Below, one piece after another: positions 22,518-30,584 of a DNA stretch of 40,114 nucleotides. Source of the DNA: Streptomyces oryzae (GTDB lineage: Bacteria > Actinomycetota > Actinomycetes > Streptomycetales > Streptomycetaceae). The stretch lies in contig NZ_JADKMA010000050.1 in NCBI RefSeq assembly GCF_017676365.1, positions 1 through 40,114 of the forward strand, read 5' to 3'. The position numbers and the translations under genes were made by a program. The notes beneath the pieces are model-generated. The model saw nothing but the letters and a program-made list of their open reading frames with translations. It was not told the origin of the DNA and ran no database searches. Position 1 is the first letter of the stretch; every line of letters begins with the position of its first letter.

Positions 22518-24477
22518 GGGGCTGCTGACGGTGCTCATCCGTGGCAGAAGGCACGGGGCCTGGCTTCTGCGAGCACAAGGCGGAGGAGAGGCGCGCGGAG
22601 CGTCGCCGACCGACGACAAGGTCGCGAGCGCCGCCATAGTTCGCGCCTCTGAGGAGCCCCTTGGCACCGGGTCCGACGGCGCCGCAAAGGTCCAACAGCG
22701 GCCCTCTCGTGCCTGCCGGCCGCATCCGGCGGACGCGAGCGCCTGGCCAGGTGACGGCCCGGAGGACTTGCTGACGGTGAAGGACTTGCGAGTGGTCAAC
22801 GCCCGATCCGGGCGGCCGCTGGTGAAGGGCGTCAGCTTCGCGGTCGGGCGCGGCGAGACCGTGGCGCTGGTCGGAGAGTCGGGGTCCGGCAAGTCACTGA
22901 CGGCGAAGGCGCTAATGGACTTGGTTCCCACCGGGCTCAGCTGCTCCGGTTCGGCCAGGCTGCTGGACACCGACCTGATCACCGCAGGACAACGGAAGCT
23001 ACGGCGACTGCGAGGCAGCGGCGTGAGCTTGTTGCTCCAGGACCCCTTCACAATGCTCAACCCGCTGATCCGGGTGAGGACTGTGCTGGGGGAGACACTG
23101 CCGGCATCCCCAGCGGGAACACCACGGCGATCCCGTGCACAGGTGACGGAAGAGATCGACCGGCGACTGGCGGAAGTGGGCATCGCCATGGCCGGTGCGG
23201 CAAGGGCGTACCCGTGGGAGCTGTCGGGCGGGATGCGCCAGCGAGTAGGTCTGGCCGCGGCCATTGCCAAGGAGCCGGTTCTCCTGATCGCCGACGAGCC
23301 GACCACCGCACTGGATGCCACCACCCAGCGGGAGGTGCTGCGTCTGCTTCGGCGCATCCAGCGATCTCACGGTATGGGGCTGCTGCTGATCACCCACGAC
23401 TTGCAGGTGGCGTTCGCGATGAGCGACCGAGTCCTCGTGATCTCCGACGGTGAGCTGGTGGAACAGGGCGAGCCTCAAGAATTGATCGAAAACCCCCAGA
23501 CCGAGTACACGAAGCAACTGCTCGCCGCCGAACTGCCGCTGCACCACCGGCGGCAAGAGCTGCTGTCGCGTGGAGCGACGGCCGAAGTGACCGAACACTC
23601 GACGGTCGATCCCTCTGAACGGAGCAGTCCGGCGACGGGCGACTCGGCCGCCGAGGCCCTCACGATGCCCGATTCCTCCGCGTTGCTACGGGTCCGCGGG
23701 CTGAAGAAAACCTTCACCCCCAGTCACGGAAGGGAGGTGTGGGCGCTCCAGGGCATCGACATGGACCTCCGGCACGGCAGGAGCGTTGGCGTGATCGGAG
23801 AGTCCGGGTCGGGCAAGACCACACTCGCACGGTGCCTGCTGGGCCTGGAAACGCCGACGTCCGGCACCATCGAGGCCGACTCCATACGACTGGACCTGCC
23901 CGGTCCCCGCAGCCGCCAACGGTCCGCCCGGGCCAGGGAGCTGATCCAGTGCGTCTTCCAGGATCCCTACTCCTCCCTGAACCCCTCCCACCGCGTCGGC
24001 TACATCCTCGGCGAAGCCATCCGGCTCAGAACGGATGGCAGAGTCGCCGCTAAGGAAGTGAAGTCGGAGGCCAGCCGGCTCCTGGCGCAGGTCGGCCTCC
24101 CGGCCAGCCTTCTCGACCGCCGGCCACCGACTCTGTCGGGTGGTCAACGCCAACGCATCGCAGTCGCCCGTGCGCTGGCGATGCGCCCGCGCGTCCTTGT
24201 CTGCGACGAACCCGTGGCCGCTCTTGACTTCTCGGTCCAAGCCCAGGTGCTGCAGGTCCTGCGCGATGTTCAAACATCCGGGGTCAGCCTGCTGCTTATC
24301 ACCCATGACCTCACCGTTGCCCGCCAGATGACGGACGAACTTGTCGTCCTTCACCGCGGGGAGGTCGTCGAGCGTGGGCTCACCGCAGAGGTGATCGACC
24401 ACCCCCAGCACGAGTACACCCAGCGCCTGATCGCCGCGGTACCCACGGGAAGCCCCGACTGGCTCGCTGAGCGCTGA
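22504..24477 (+). CDS. Fused double ATPase of the peptide importer (DppD-DppF)
   Basis: A 657-residue protein with two complete ABC ATPase domains, so one gene does the job of dppD and dppF. Domain 1 (about 90-350): Walker A GESGSGKS (124-131), LSGGMRQRVGLAAA, LLIADEPTTALD, TEYTKQLLAA. Domain 2 (about 395-650): Walker A GESGSGKT (432-439), LSGGQRQRIAVARA, LVCDEPVAALD, HEYTQRLIAAVP. Both Q loops and switch His are present. The first about 88 residues are an unusual Arg/Gly/Ala-rich extension with no known domain. ATG at 22504 is supported by GAGGAGGG five bases upstream and coupling to dppC; an internal start near 22768-22777 after GGAGG (22761) would remove the extension. Cytoplasmic partner of the two permeases. 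Confidence 0.9.
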   Translation: MSATRGLLTVLIRGRRHGAWLLRAQGGGEARGASPTDDKVASAAIVRASEEPLGTGSDGAAKVQQRPSRACRPHPADASAWPGDGPEDLLTVKDLRVVNARSGRPLVKGVSFAVGRGETVALVGESGSGKSLTAKALMDLVPTGLSCSGSARLLDTDLITAGQRKLRRLRGSGVSLLLQDPFTMLNPLIRVRTVLGETLPASPAGTPRRSRAQVTEEIDRRLAEVGIAMAGAARAYPWELSGGMRQRVGLAAAIAKEPVLLIADEPTTALDATTQREVLRLLRRIQRSHGMGLLLITHDLQVAFAMSDRVLVISDGELVEQGEPQELIENPQTEYTKQLLAAELPLHHRRQELLSRGATAEVTEHSTVDPSERSSPATGDSAAEALTMPDSSALLRVRGLKKTFTPSHGREVWALQGIDMDLRHGRSVGVIGESGSGKTTLARCLLGLETPTSGTIEADSIRLDLPGPRSRQRSARARELIQCVFQDPYSSLNPSHRVGYILGEAIRLRTDGRVAAKEVKSEASRLLAQVGLPASLLDRRPPTLSGGQRQRIAVARALAMRPRVLVCDEPVAALDFSVQAQVLQVLRDVQTSGVSLLLITHDLTVARQMTDELVVLHRGEVVERGLTAEVIDHPQHEYTQRLIAAVPTGSPDWLAER

Positions 24478-24515
24478 CCGCAGCCCACGTACGCCGCCGC
24501 CCGCTTGATCGGGGG

Positions 24516-24533
24516 CCGGACCTCTATGTCCGG
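24516..24533. repeat. Small hairpin after the importer operon
   Basis: CCGGAC (24516-24521) and GTCCGG (24528-24533) enclose six bases, 39 bp beyond the ATPase stop. A weak terminator or attenuator at best. Confidence 0.3.
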
Positions 24534-24587
24534 ATGCACTTTCCCCCGCCCATTTCGCCTTCCTCCCCAGCACCGAGAGGATTCCCA

Positions 24588-24623
24588 ATGAAGTTGCCAA
24601 GCCGGGGTGGTGACAATCCGTGA
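24588..24623 (+). pseudogene. Start of a gene cut off by IS110 insertion
   Basis: An ATG at 24588 follows GAGAGG by seven bases, a strong initiation site at normal operon distance (110 bp) from the ATPase gene. The frame reads MKLPS and stops after 11 codons, just before IS110 remnant sequence begins at about 24600-24629. This is best explained as the surviving 5' end of a gene of the importer operon whose body was lost. No continuation is seen on the other side of the scar (26101-26151). Confidence 0.5.
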
Positions 24624-24628
24624 GTGTT

Positions 24629-25122
24629 TCACCCCAGTACGACAGGTGGCGGGCTGATCTCGAAGGTCCGGCCGTCGCGTATGAGGGCCCACAGGACGTT
24701 GACCCGGCGACGTGCAAGGGCGATGACGGCCTGCCTGTGGCTCTTCTTCTCCGCTCTCTTCGGGTCGTAGAACGCCTTGGACATGGGGCGGCACCGGATC
24801 GCGACCAGCGAGGGCATGTAGACGACACGCAGGAGGCGCCGCCAGTAGCGCCGAGGTCTGCGCAAGTTGCCGCTGACACGCCCGGAGTCCTTGGGCACGG
24901 GTGCGAGGCCCGCGACACCAGCGAGACGGTCAGGGCTTCCGAAGACGTTCAGGTCGCCGCCGGTGTGAGCGATGAGCTCGGCCCCGGGAACGGGGCCCAG
25001 GCCGGGCATGCTCAGGATTGCTTCGGCGTAGAGGTGGTCGCGAAACCGCCCCTCGATCAGGGCGTCGGTCTCGGCGATCTCCTCATCAAGGGCCATCACC
25101 TCCCTCGCCAGCTTGGCCGCCA
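24629..25122 (-). pseudogene. IS110-family transposase, C-terminal half only
   Basis: Read leftward from about 25122: LAREVMALDEEIAETDALIE, then AILSMPGLGPVPGAELIAHT, the Transposase_20 core, with FGSPDRLAGVAGLAPVPKDS and a tail KSHRQAVIALARRRVNVLWA ending at 24629. This carries the second (serine-containing) domain of IS110 enzymes. The N-terminal DEDD/RuvC-like domain is missing; to the right of 25122 the strand is antisense to another IS110 copy, so the long open frame continuing there to 25996 is not a real extension. Confidence 0.75.
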
Positions 25123-26100
25123 CCTGGCCACGGCAGCGTTCCCCACCACGCCCGACGGTTACCACCGTCTGCTGGAGTGGCTTCGTGCGCACGGCGAGGT
25201 CCGCGCCGTCGGAGTTGAGGGGACCGGCGCCTACGGCTCCGAACTCGCCCGGTTCCTGCGCACGAACGAGGTCACCGTCGTGGACATGGACCGCCCCGAC
25301 CGCAAGGCCCGGCGGGCCAACGGCAATTCCGACTCTGTCGACGCCTACGCGCCCGCGACCGCCGTCCTGTCCGGTCGAGCGAACGGCCGGCCGAAGACCC
25401 GCGACGGCATTGTCGAGGCCATCCGGTCCCTTCGGGTAGTCCGCCACTTGGCCATCAAGTCCCGCACCCAGACGATCAACCAGATCCGCACCCTCATCGT
25501 CTCCGCCCCCGCAGAGGTACGCGAACGCCTGCGCCGCCTGCCCATCTACCATCTGATCGCGCAGCTTGCCCGCTCCCGCCTCGGCGCCGACCTCGCCGAC
25601 CCGATCTGCGCGGTCCGGACCGCGCTGCGGCGTCTTGCCCGCCGTTATCAGCACCTCACCGAGGAGATAGCCGAGGCCGACGCCGAACTCGAACCGCTGA
25701 TCGCGCAGGCGGCCCCTGGCCTGGTCGAGCTGGTCGGTGTCGGCACCGAGACGGCTGCTCAGCTCCTGATCACCGCCGGCGACAATCCCGACCGGCTGAA
25801 GTCCGAAGCCTCCGTCGCCCACCTCTGCGGAGCGTCCCCGATCTCCGCCAGTTCGGGACGGACCAACCGCCACCGTCTCAACCGCGGCGGCGGCCGCCAG
25901 GCCAACCACGCTCTCCGCACGATCGCCTCGTGCGGATGCGCTACGACCCCCGCACACGGCTCTATGTCGCGCGACGCACGGCCGAAGGCACGTCAAAGAA
26001 GGACATCTTCCGCTGCCTCAAACGCTTCATTGCGCGCGAGGTCTACAAGTACCTGACCAGCACGAACATCCCACCGCACCATCTCCTACTGAGTACTTGA
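25123..26100 (+). pseudogene. IS110-family transposase, N-terminally truncated and frameshifted
   Basis: Read rightward from about 25123: LATAAFPTTPDGYHRLLEWL, then VGVEGTGAYGSELARFLR, VVDMDRPDRKARRANGNSDS, VDAYAPA, the middle and end of the DEDD domain, and QAAPGLVELVGVGTETAAQL with LCGASPISASSGRTNRHRLN of the Transposase_20 domain. The start with the first catalytic Asp (normally in a GVDPHK-like motif) is missing. One base is lost near 25924-25927; the shifted frame reads LVRMRYDPRTRLYVARRTAE and ends HHLLLST at 26100. About 325 codons remain. It is joined head to head with the minus-strand IS110 half. The left non-coding end, where active IS110 elements carry their bridge RNA, is not present. 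Confidence 0.75.
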
Positions 26101-26151
26101 CGATCGATAGGAGCTTCCGGAATCAACCCGCCAGCAACGTAAGGAGGCACA

Positions 26152-27396
26152 GTGAGCCACCCCAGCGACCGCGCACCAGACACCGGCTATCTGACGGACA
26201 TACGTCGTGCTCTGCACCAAGTCCCCGAAGTGGGCCTGCACTTGCCGCGCACCCAGGCACTCGTACTCGAGGCGCTCTCGGGCCTCGGCCTCGACATCGC
26301 CACAGGCGTCAACTGCTCATCAGTGGTCGGCGTGCTGCGAGGCGACGCAGATGTCGCCGATGCCGAACGGCGATGCGTTCTGCTCCGCGGAGACATGGAC
26401 GGACTTCCGATCCGGGAAGCAGTCGATGTGGAGTTCCGATCCCGGCACGACGGTGCCATGCATGCCTGTGGCCACGATCTCCACACCGCCATGCTGATTG
26501 GCGCGGCAGCGACCTTGGCGGGGCAGCGCGAGAGGCTTCCCGGCGATGTCGTCTTCATGTTCCAGCCGGGCGAGGAGGGCTTCGACGGAGCGGCTGTGAT
26601 GATCGAGGAGGGAGTGCTGGATGCTGCGGGGCGGCGCCCGGATGCCGCGTGGGCTCTCCATGTCATGTCGGGAATGCTGCCGCGCCGGGTGATCGCAGGC
26701 AGAGCGGGTCCGATGCTGGCCGCCAGCAATGAACTGCGGGTCACCGTCCACGGCGTCGGTGGGCACGGCTCCGCTCCCCACCGGGCGAGGAACCCGATCT
26801 CTGCCGCAGCGGAGATGGTGAGCGCTCTGCACGCACTGGTCTCAAGGACCACATCGGCCTTCGAGCCGGCGGTACTCAACGTGGGCGAGTTCCATGCGGG
26901 AACCATGACGAACATCATTCCGCCGCAGGCCTGCTTTTCGGCGACCGTCCGATGCTTCAGCGACGAGGTGCTCGATCAGCTGGAAGCGGATTGCAGACGC
27001 GTGTGCCACGGTGTCGCCACCGCACACCGGCTGGAGGCGGAGGTGGAGTTCGAGCGGCTCTATCCGGTAACTCTCAACGACCCCTCCGCAGTCGCGTTCG
27101 CCGCGGACGTCATTGACGACATGTTCGGGAGCAGCCGCCGCGAGACCATGACCACTCCGGTCGCGGGCGCTGAGGACTTCTCGCGGATTCTGCAGGCCGT
27201 TCCGGGCGGCATGTTCTTCCTGGGCGCGTCGGACACGGAGGACTGGCAGAACGCTCCCGACAACCACTCGCCGCACGTGGTGTTCGACGAAACCGTCCTT
27301 CCCGATGGCGCCTCCTTTCTCAGCGAACTCGCCCTGCGCTCCCTCACCGATGCGGCTTCGCTCGGGCAGTCCGGATTTCCCCGGCAGCGTTCCTGA
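26152..27396 (+). CDS. M20-family metal-dependent amidohydrolase
   Basis: A 414-residue cytosolic M20 (M20D subgroup) hydrolase. Metal-binding and catalytic pattern: RGDMDGLPI (first metal Asp region), HACGHDLHTAMLIGAAA, QPGEEGFDGA (catalytic and metal Glu), WALHVMSG with His, the dimerisation domain with VGGHGSAPHRARNPISAA, and AGAEDFSRILQAVPGGMFFL with NHSPHVVFDE at the C-terminus. Relatives remove acyl groups from amino acids (hippurate, N-acetyl or indole-acetyl conjugates) or open small peptides. The GTG at 26152 is preceded by AAGGAGG. It is the first intact gene after the IS110 scar and starts the downstream set M20, FAD oxidase, DUF885, PucR. In the island it would free an amino acid from an imported acylated or peptide substrate. 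Confidence 0.9.
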   Translation: MSHPSDRAPDTGYLTDIRRALHQVPEVGLHLPRTQALVLEALSGLGLDIATGVNCSSVVGVLRGDADVADAERRCVLLRGDMDGLPIREAVDVEFRSRHDGAMHACGHDLHTAMLIGAAATLAGQRERLPGDVVFMFQPGEEGFDGAAVMIEEGVLDAAGRRPDAAWALHVMSGMLPRRVIAGRAGPMLAASNELRVTVHGVGGHGSAPHRARNPISAAAEMVSALHALVSRTTSAFEPAVLNVGEFHAGTMTNIIPPQACFSATVRCFSDEVLDQLEADCRRVCHGVATAHRLEAEVEFERLYPVTLNDPSAVAFAADVIDDMFGSSRRETMTTPVAGAEDFSRILQAVPGGMFFLGASDTEDWQNAPDNHSPHVVFDETVLPDGASFLSELALRSLTDAASLGQSGFPRQRS

Positions 27397-27447
27397 GCGG
27401 CACAAAGTGAACCCCGTCCCGCCTCATCCGCACTGACTGGAGTTGTC

Positions 27448-28758
27448 ATGGCAAATGTCACAGCTGACGTGATCATCGTAGGTGCCGGCGTCATCGGCTC
27501 CGCCACGGCGTTCGAACTGTCAAAACTGGGGCTACGCGTCACCGTCGTGGACAAGACCGGAGGCGTGGGATTCGGGTCGACCAGCGCATCAAGTGCTGTC
27601 ATCCGTTTCACCTTCTCCACCTGGGACAGCGTCGCGACGGCATGGGAGTCGAAACACTACTGGGAGGGCTGGACCGAGTACCTCGGTCACCGTGACGAAT
27701 CCGGTATGGCGTCCTACATACGTACTGGTGTGGTGACACTCGACGCGCCGGTCGTGCCGACCCGACGGATGACCGATCACTTCGACCGGATCGGTGTCCC
27801 CTACGAGATATGGGATGCCGAGACTCTCCGAACCCGTGTCCCCGCCGTCGACGTGGGCGCGTACTGGCCGCCGAAATCCCTCGACGACGAAAGGTTCTTC
27901 GAGGAGGCCACCGGAGAACTGGGCGCTCTGTACACGCCCGATGGGGGCTTCGTCGACGACCCGCAACTGGCAGCGCATAACCTGGCCGCCGCCGCGCAGA
28001 ATCTGGGCTGCACATTCCTGTTCAGGCAGACCGTCATCCAGGTCGACCGGAATTCTCAGAAGGTGCTCGGCGTCACCCTGGAGGACGGCACACGGCTTGC
28101 CGCGCCTGTCGTCGTGAATGCCGCCGGGCCGTGGTCCGGTGCGTTGAACGACCTGGCCGGGGTGGGGGGCGATTTCAGCGTGAGCGTGCGCCCGATGCGT
28201 CAGGAGGTGCACCAGGTCGCGGCCCCTGCCGCGTACGGCTCGCAGGCCCTGCCCGGACCGACGATCGGCGATCTGGACCTCGGCACATATATGCGTGCAG
28301 CCGCAGGCCGCCATCTCCTTGTCGGCGGTACCGAGCCCGAGTGCGACCCGCTCGAATGGATTGACGACCCCGACCAGGCCGATCCTCGTCCGACCTCGCG
28401 ACGCTTCCAGGCACAGGTCACTCGGGCCGCGAGACGCATCCCCGGCCTGACAGTCCCCAACACACCGCAGGGCGTCGCAGGGGTATACGATGTCGCGGAG
28501 GATTGGACGCCCATTTACGATCGCACCGCCCTGGACGGGTATTACGTCGCAATGGGTACGAGTGGAAATCAATTCAAGAACGCCCCCCTGGCCGGTCGCT
28601 TCATGGCCGCTCTCATCAGTGGCGGGAAATCAGGGCGGAACCACGATGTCGAGCCTCTTGGCTATCCTTGCGAGTACACAGAGCACGTGATAAACCTCGG
28701 CGCGTTCTCACGCAAGCGCTCCGTCAACAAACTCTCGTCCAGCACAGTGATGGGTTGA
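27448..28758 (+). CDS. FAD-dependent oxidoreductase, DAO/sarcosine oxidase type
   Basis: A 436-residue flavoprotein. The Rossmann motif VGAGVIGSATAFELSKLG is at about 10-27, with the ADP-ribose acidic end VVDKTGG. Further DAO-family features are GSTSASSAVIRF, VVNAAGPWSGALNDLAG near the middle, RPMRQEVHQV and a C-terminal GVYDVAEDWTPIYDRTALDG, YYVAMGTSGNQFKNAPLAGR typical of sarcosine oxidase-like and glycine oxidase-like enzymes. It would oxidise a secondary or primary amine of an amino acid to the imine, giving hydrogen peroxide or reducing a quinone. The last 30 residues (CEYTEHVINLGAFSRKRSVN) are longer than usual. ATG at 27448 follows GGAG by five bases and lies 51 bp after the M20 gene. 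Substrate unknown; N-methyl or D-amino acid likely. Confidence 0.88.
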   Translation: MANVTADVIIVGAGVIGSATAFELSKLGLRVTVVDKTGGVGFGSTSASSAVIRFTFSTWDSVATAWESKHYWEGWTEYLGHRDESGMASYIRTGVVTLDAPVVPTRRMTDHFDRIGVPYEIWDAETLRTRVPAVDVGAYWPPKSLDDERFFEEATGELGALYTPDGGFVDDPQLAAHNLAAAAQNLGCTFLFRQTVIQVDRNSQKVLGVTLEDGTRLAAPVVVNAAGPWSGALNDLAGVGGDFSVSVRPMRQEVHQVAAPAAYGSQALPGPTIGDLDLGTYMRAAAGRHLLVGGTEPECDPLEWIDDPDQADPRPTSRRFQAQVTRAARRIPGLTVPNTPQGVAGVYDVAEDWTPIYDRTALDGYYVAMGTSGNQFKNAPLAGRFMAALISGGKSGRNHDVEPLGYPCEYTEHVINLGAFSRKRSVNKLSSSTVMG

Positions 28759-28759
28759 T

Positions 28760-30469
28760 GTGGTCACGGTGAACACGCAAGCGACTCCAGCGCGGCGGAT
28801 CGCCGATGCCGCCGAGGATTACTGGAAGCTCCTACTCGACTTCGATCCGGAGTTGCGGACACGCGCCGGACTGCCCGTCGAACGGCTGCCGACACGGAGC
28901 CACACAGAAGTGGCCCGACGGGCGACCGACACACGGGGAATCGTCAGCCGGTTGGCAGACCTGGACCCAGACCTGCTCAGCGGTTCCGACGCGGACACAC
29001 TCCGCATTCTACGGTTCCTCGCCGATGCGGGCGACGGCGAGGCTCGCCACTTCTGGCCGACACCGTCAGCTACGCCATACCAGATCCTGGGACTTTCGCG
29101 CTACCACAGCACGGTCTTTCTACCTCATCGGTTCAGCACCGCCGCAGACGTGGATCGCTATCTCGATCTCGTGTACCAATACGCCCGCTGCTTCGACGCT
29201 CTGGCCGCGACCGTCCGCGAACAGGCACACCGAGGCGTAGTGATCGCCAGTCCCGCGCTCCAGGCAGCGGATGCGACATTCCGCGGGCTCCGGCGCACCG
29301 CCGAAGAGACGCTGCGGGTTGACGGTGCCCGACTGACCGCGTTGGGGGCGGCTGAGTCGGGGCGTCTCACCGATGGCATCGCGAAGGCCCTCGGCACCGA
29401 GGTACTCCCGTCCATCGAGCGGATGCTGGCCACCCTCGGCTCCACCGACTACAAAGCCGCAGCGCCCGCGCGCGTCGGCCTGGGAGCGTACCCCGGTGGG
29501 GAGGCGGCCTACCGCTTCATGGTCTGGCGGGACACAAGTCTGGACACCACCCCGGAACAACTGCACCGTCTCGGTCTGGAGGAATGTCAGCGGCTCGGGG
29601 AACGCATACGCGACGTACGAGAGGTCCTTGGGTTCAGTGGTGAGGAGACATCATTCAAGAACTTCCTCAAGACACGCGGCGACCTCTACGCGACCACCCC
29701 CGACGAGGTCGAGGAGCGCTACCTGAACTGCATGGCTCGCCTGGAGCCACGGATCGGGGACTACTTCGGTGTGCTACCCAAGGCGCCGTACGGAGTGGCA
29801 CGGCTGGCGGAGAACCTGGAAGCCGGGCTGACCTACGGCTACTACGAACGGCCGACCGAGGACATGCCGGTAGGGCGTTATCGGTATAACGGATCAGGGC
29901 TCGCCGACCGGCCGCTGGTCACCGCTGCCGCCTTGATATACCACGAACTGGCACCAGGGCACCATTTCCATCTCGCGCGGCAGTCCGAGAATGGTTCACT
30001 GGCGGACTTCAGAAGGCACACGATGCATTTCGGCGCCTTCATCGAGGGCTGGGCTGAATACGCGAGTGATCTCGGCTGGGAGATGGGTCTGTACGCGGAC
30101 CCATGGGACGCCTACGGAAGACTGTCGCAAGAGAGGTTCACGGCGGCCAGGCTGGCAGTCGACACGGCGCTCAACTGCGGATGGTGGACCCCGGACCAGG
30201 CCCTCGATTTCATGCGGCGCAACACTCACGAGTCCGATGCGCAACTCCGGTCAGAGTTGCTGCGCTACGCCACGGACGTACCCGCGCAGGCACTGGGCTA
30301 CCGTGCGGGTTCGCTCACCATCGCGCGGCTGCGCAGGAGCTCTGAAGAGCGCCTGGGCCGACGCTTCCGGATACGGGACTTCCACGAGATCGTCCTCGAC
30401 GGCGGGGCGATGCCACTCACCGCACTGGAGGCGCGGGTGACCCGGGAGCTCCCAGCATCCGAGAGGTGA
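28760..30469 (+). CDS. DUF885 family protein, predicted metallocarboxypeptidase
   Basis: A 569-residue DUF885 protein. The zinc-binding motif HELAPGHHFH gives H395, E396 and H401/H402, and the third ligand region EGWAEYAS supplies E429, as in gluzincin-like peptidases. Other family segments are YRYNGSGLADRPLVTAAALI, FRRHTMHFGAFIEGWAEYAS, DTALNCGWWTPDQALDFMR and VPAQALGYRAGSLTI. Many DUF885 proteins are secreted lipoproteins; this one has no signal peptide, so it should act in the cytosol on imported peptides. The GTG at 28760 is one base after the stop of the oxidase gene; GTG 28769 is an alternative. It is part of the M20-oxidase-DUF885 operon and probably removes residues from the C-terminus of the same substrate. 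Confidence 0.88.
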   Translation: MVTVNTQATPARRIADAAEDYWKLLLDFDPELRTRAGLPVERLPTRSHTEVARRATDTRGIVSRLADLDPDLLSGSDADTLRILRFLADAGDGEARHFWPTPSATPYQILGLSRYHSTVFLPHRFSTAADVDRYLDLVYQYARCFDALAATVREQAHRGVVIASPALQAADATFRGLRRTAEETLRVDGARLTALGAAESGRLTDGIAKALGTEVLPSIERMLATLGSTDYKAAAPARVGLGAYPGGEAAYRFMVWRDTSLDTTPEQLHRLGLEECQRLGERIRDVREVLGFSGEETSFKNFLKTRGDLYATTPDEVEERYLNCMARLEPRIGDYFGVLPKAPYGVARLAENLEAGLTYGYYERPTEDMPVGRYRYNGSGLADRPLVTAAALIYHELAPGHHFHLARQSENGSLADFRRHTMHFGAFIEGWAEYASDLGWEMGLYADPWDAYGRLSQERFTAARLAVDTALNCGWWTPDQALDFMRRNTHESDAQLRSELLRYATDVPAQALGYRAGSLTIARLRRSSEERLGRRFRIRDFHEIVLDGGAMPLTALEARVTRELPASER

Positions 30470-30503
30470 CCACTCAGCCCACATCACGCCGGCTACTGAT
30501 ACG

Positions 30504-30521
30504 GGTACAATTCCTCGTACC
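30504..30521. promoter_or_regulatory. Dyad before the PucR-type regulator
   Basis: GGTAC-N8-GTACC lies in the 115-bp gap between the DUF885 and PucR genes, about 65 bp before the regulator start, with TACAATT in the centre resembling a -10 box. It is a candidate operator/promoter for autoregulation. Confidence 0.3.
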
Positions 30522-30584
30522 TGCGGCGCACGGTGTTCATGTCCTGGTGATTCGGCTCGATGCCCGTGGCCATGCTCTGGAAAT

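Noticed and set aside
25123..25996. Extension of the minus-strand IS110 frame to 455 codons
   Set aside because: This part is antisense to the plus-strand IS110 copy, which carries the recognisable transposase motifs.
26097..26125. Outward promoter at the IS110 end driving the M20 gene
   Set aside because: TTGACG is a good -35 but no convincing -10 follows at the right distance.
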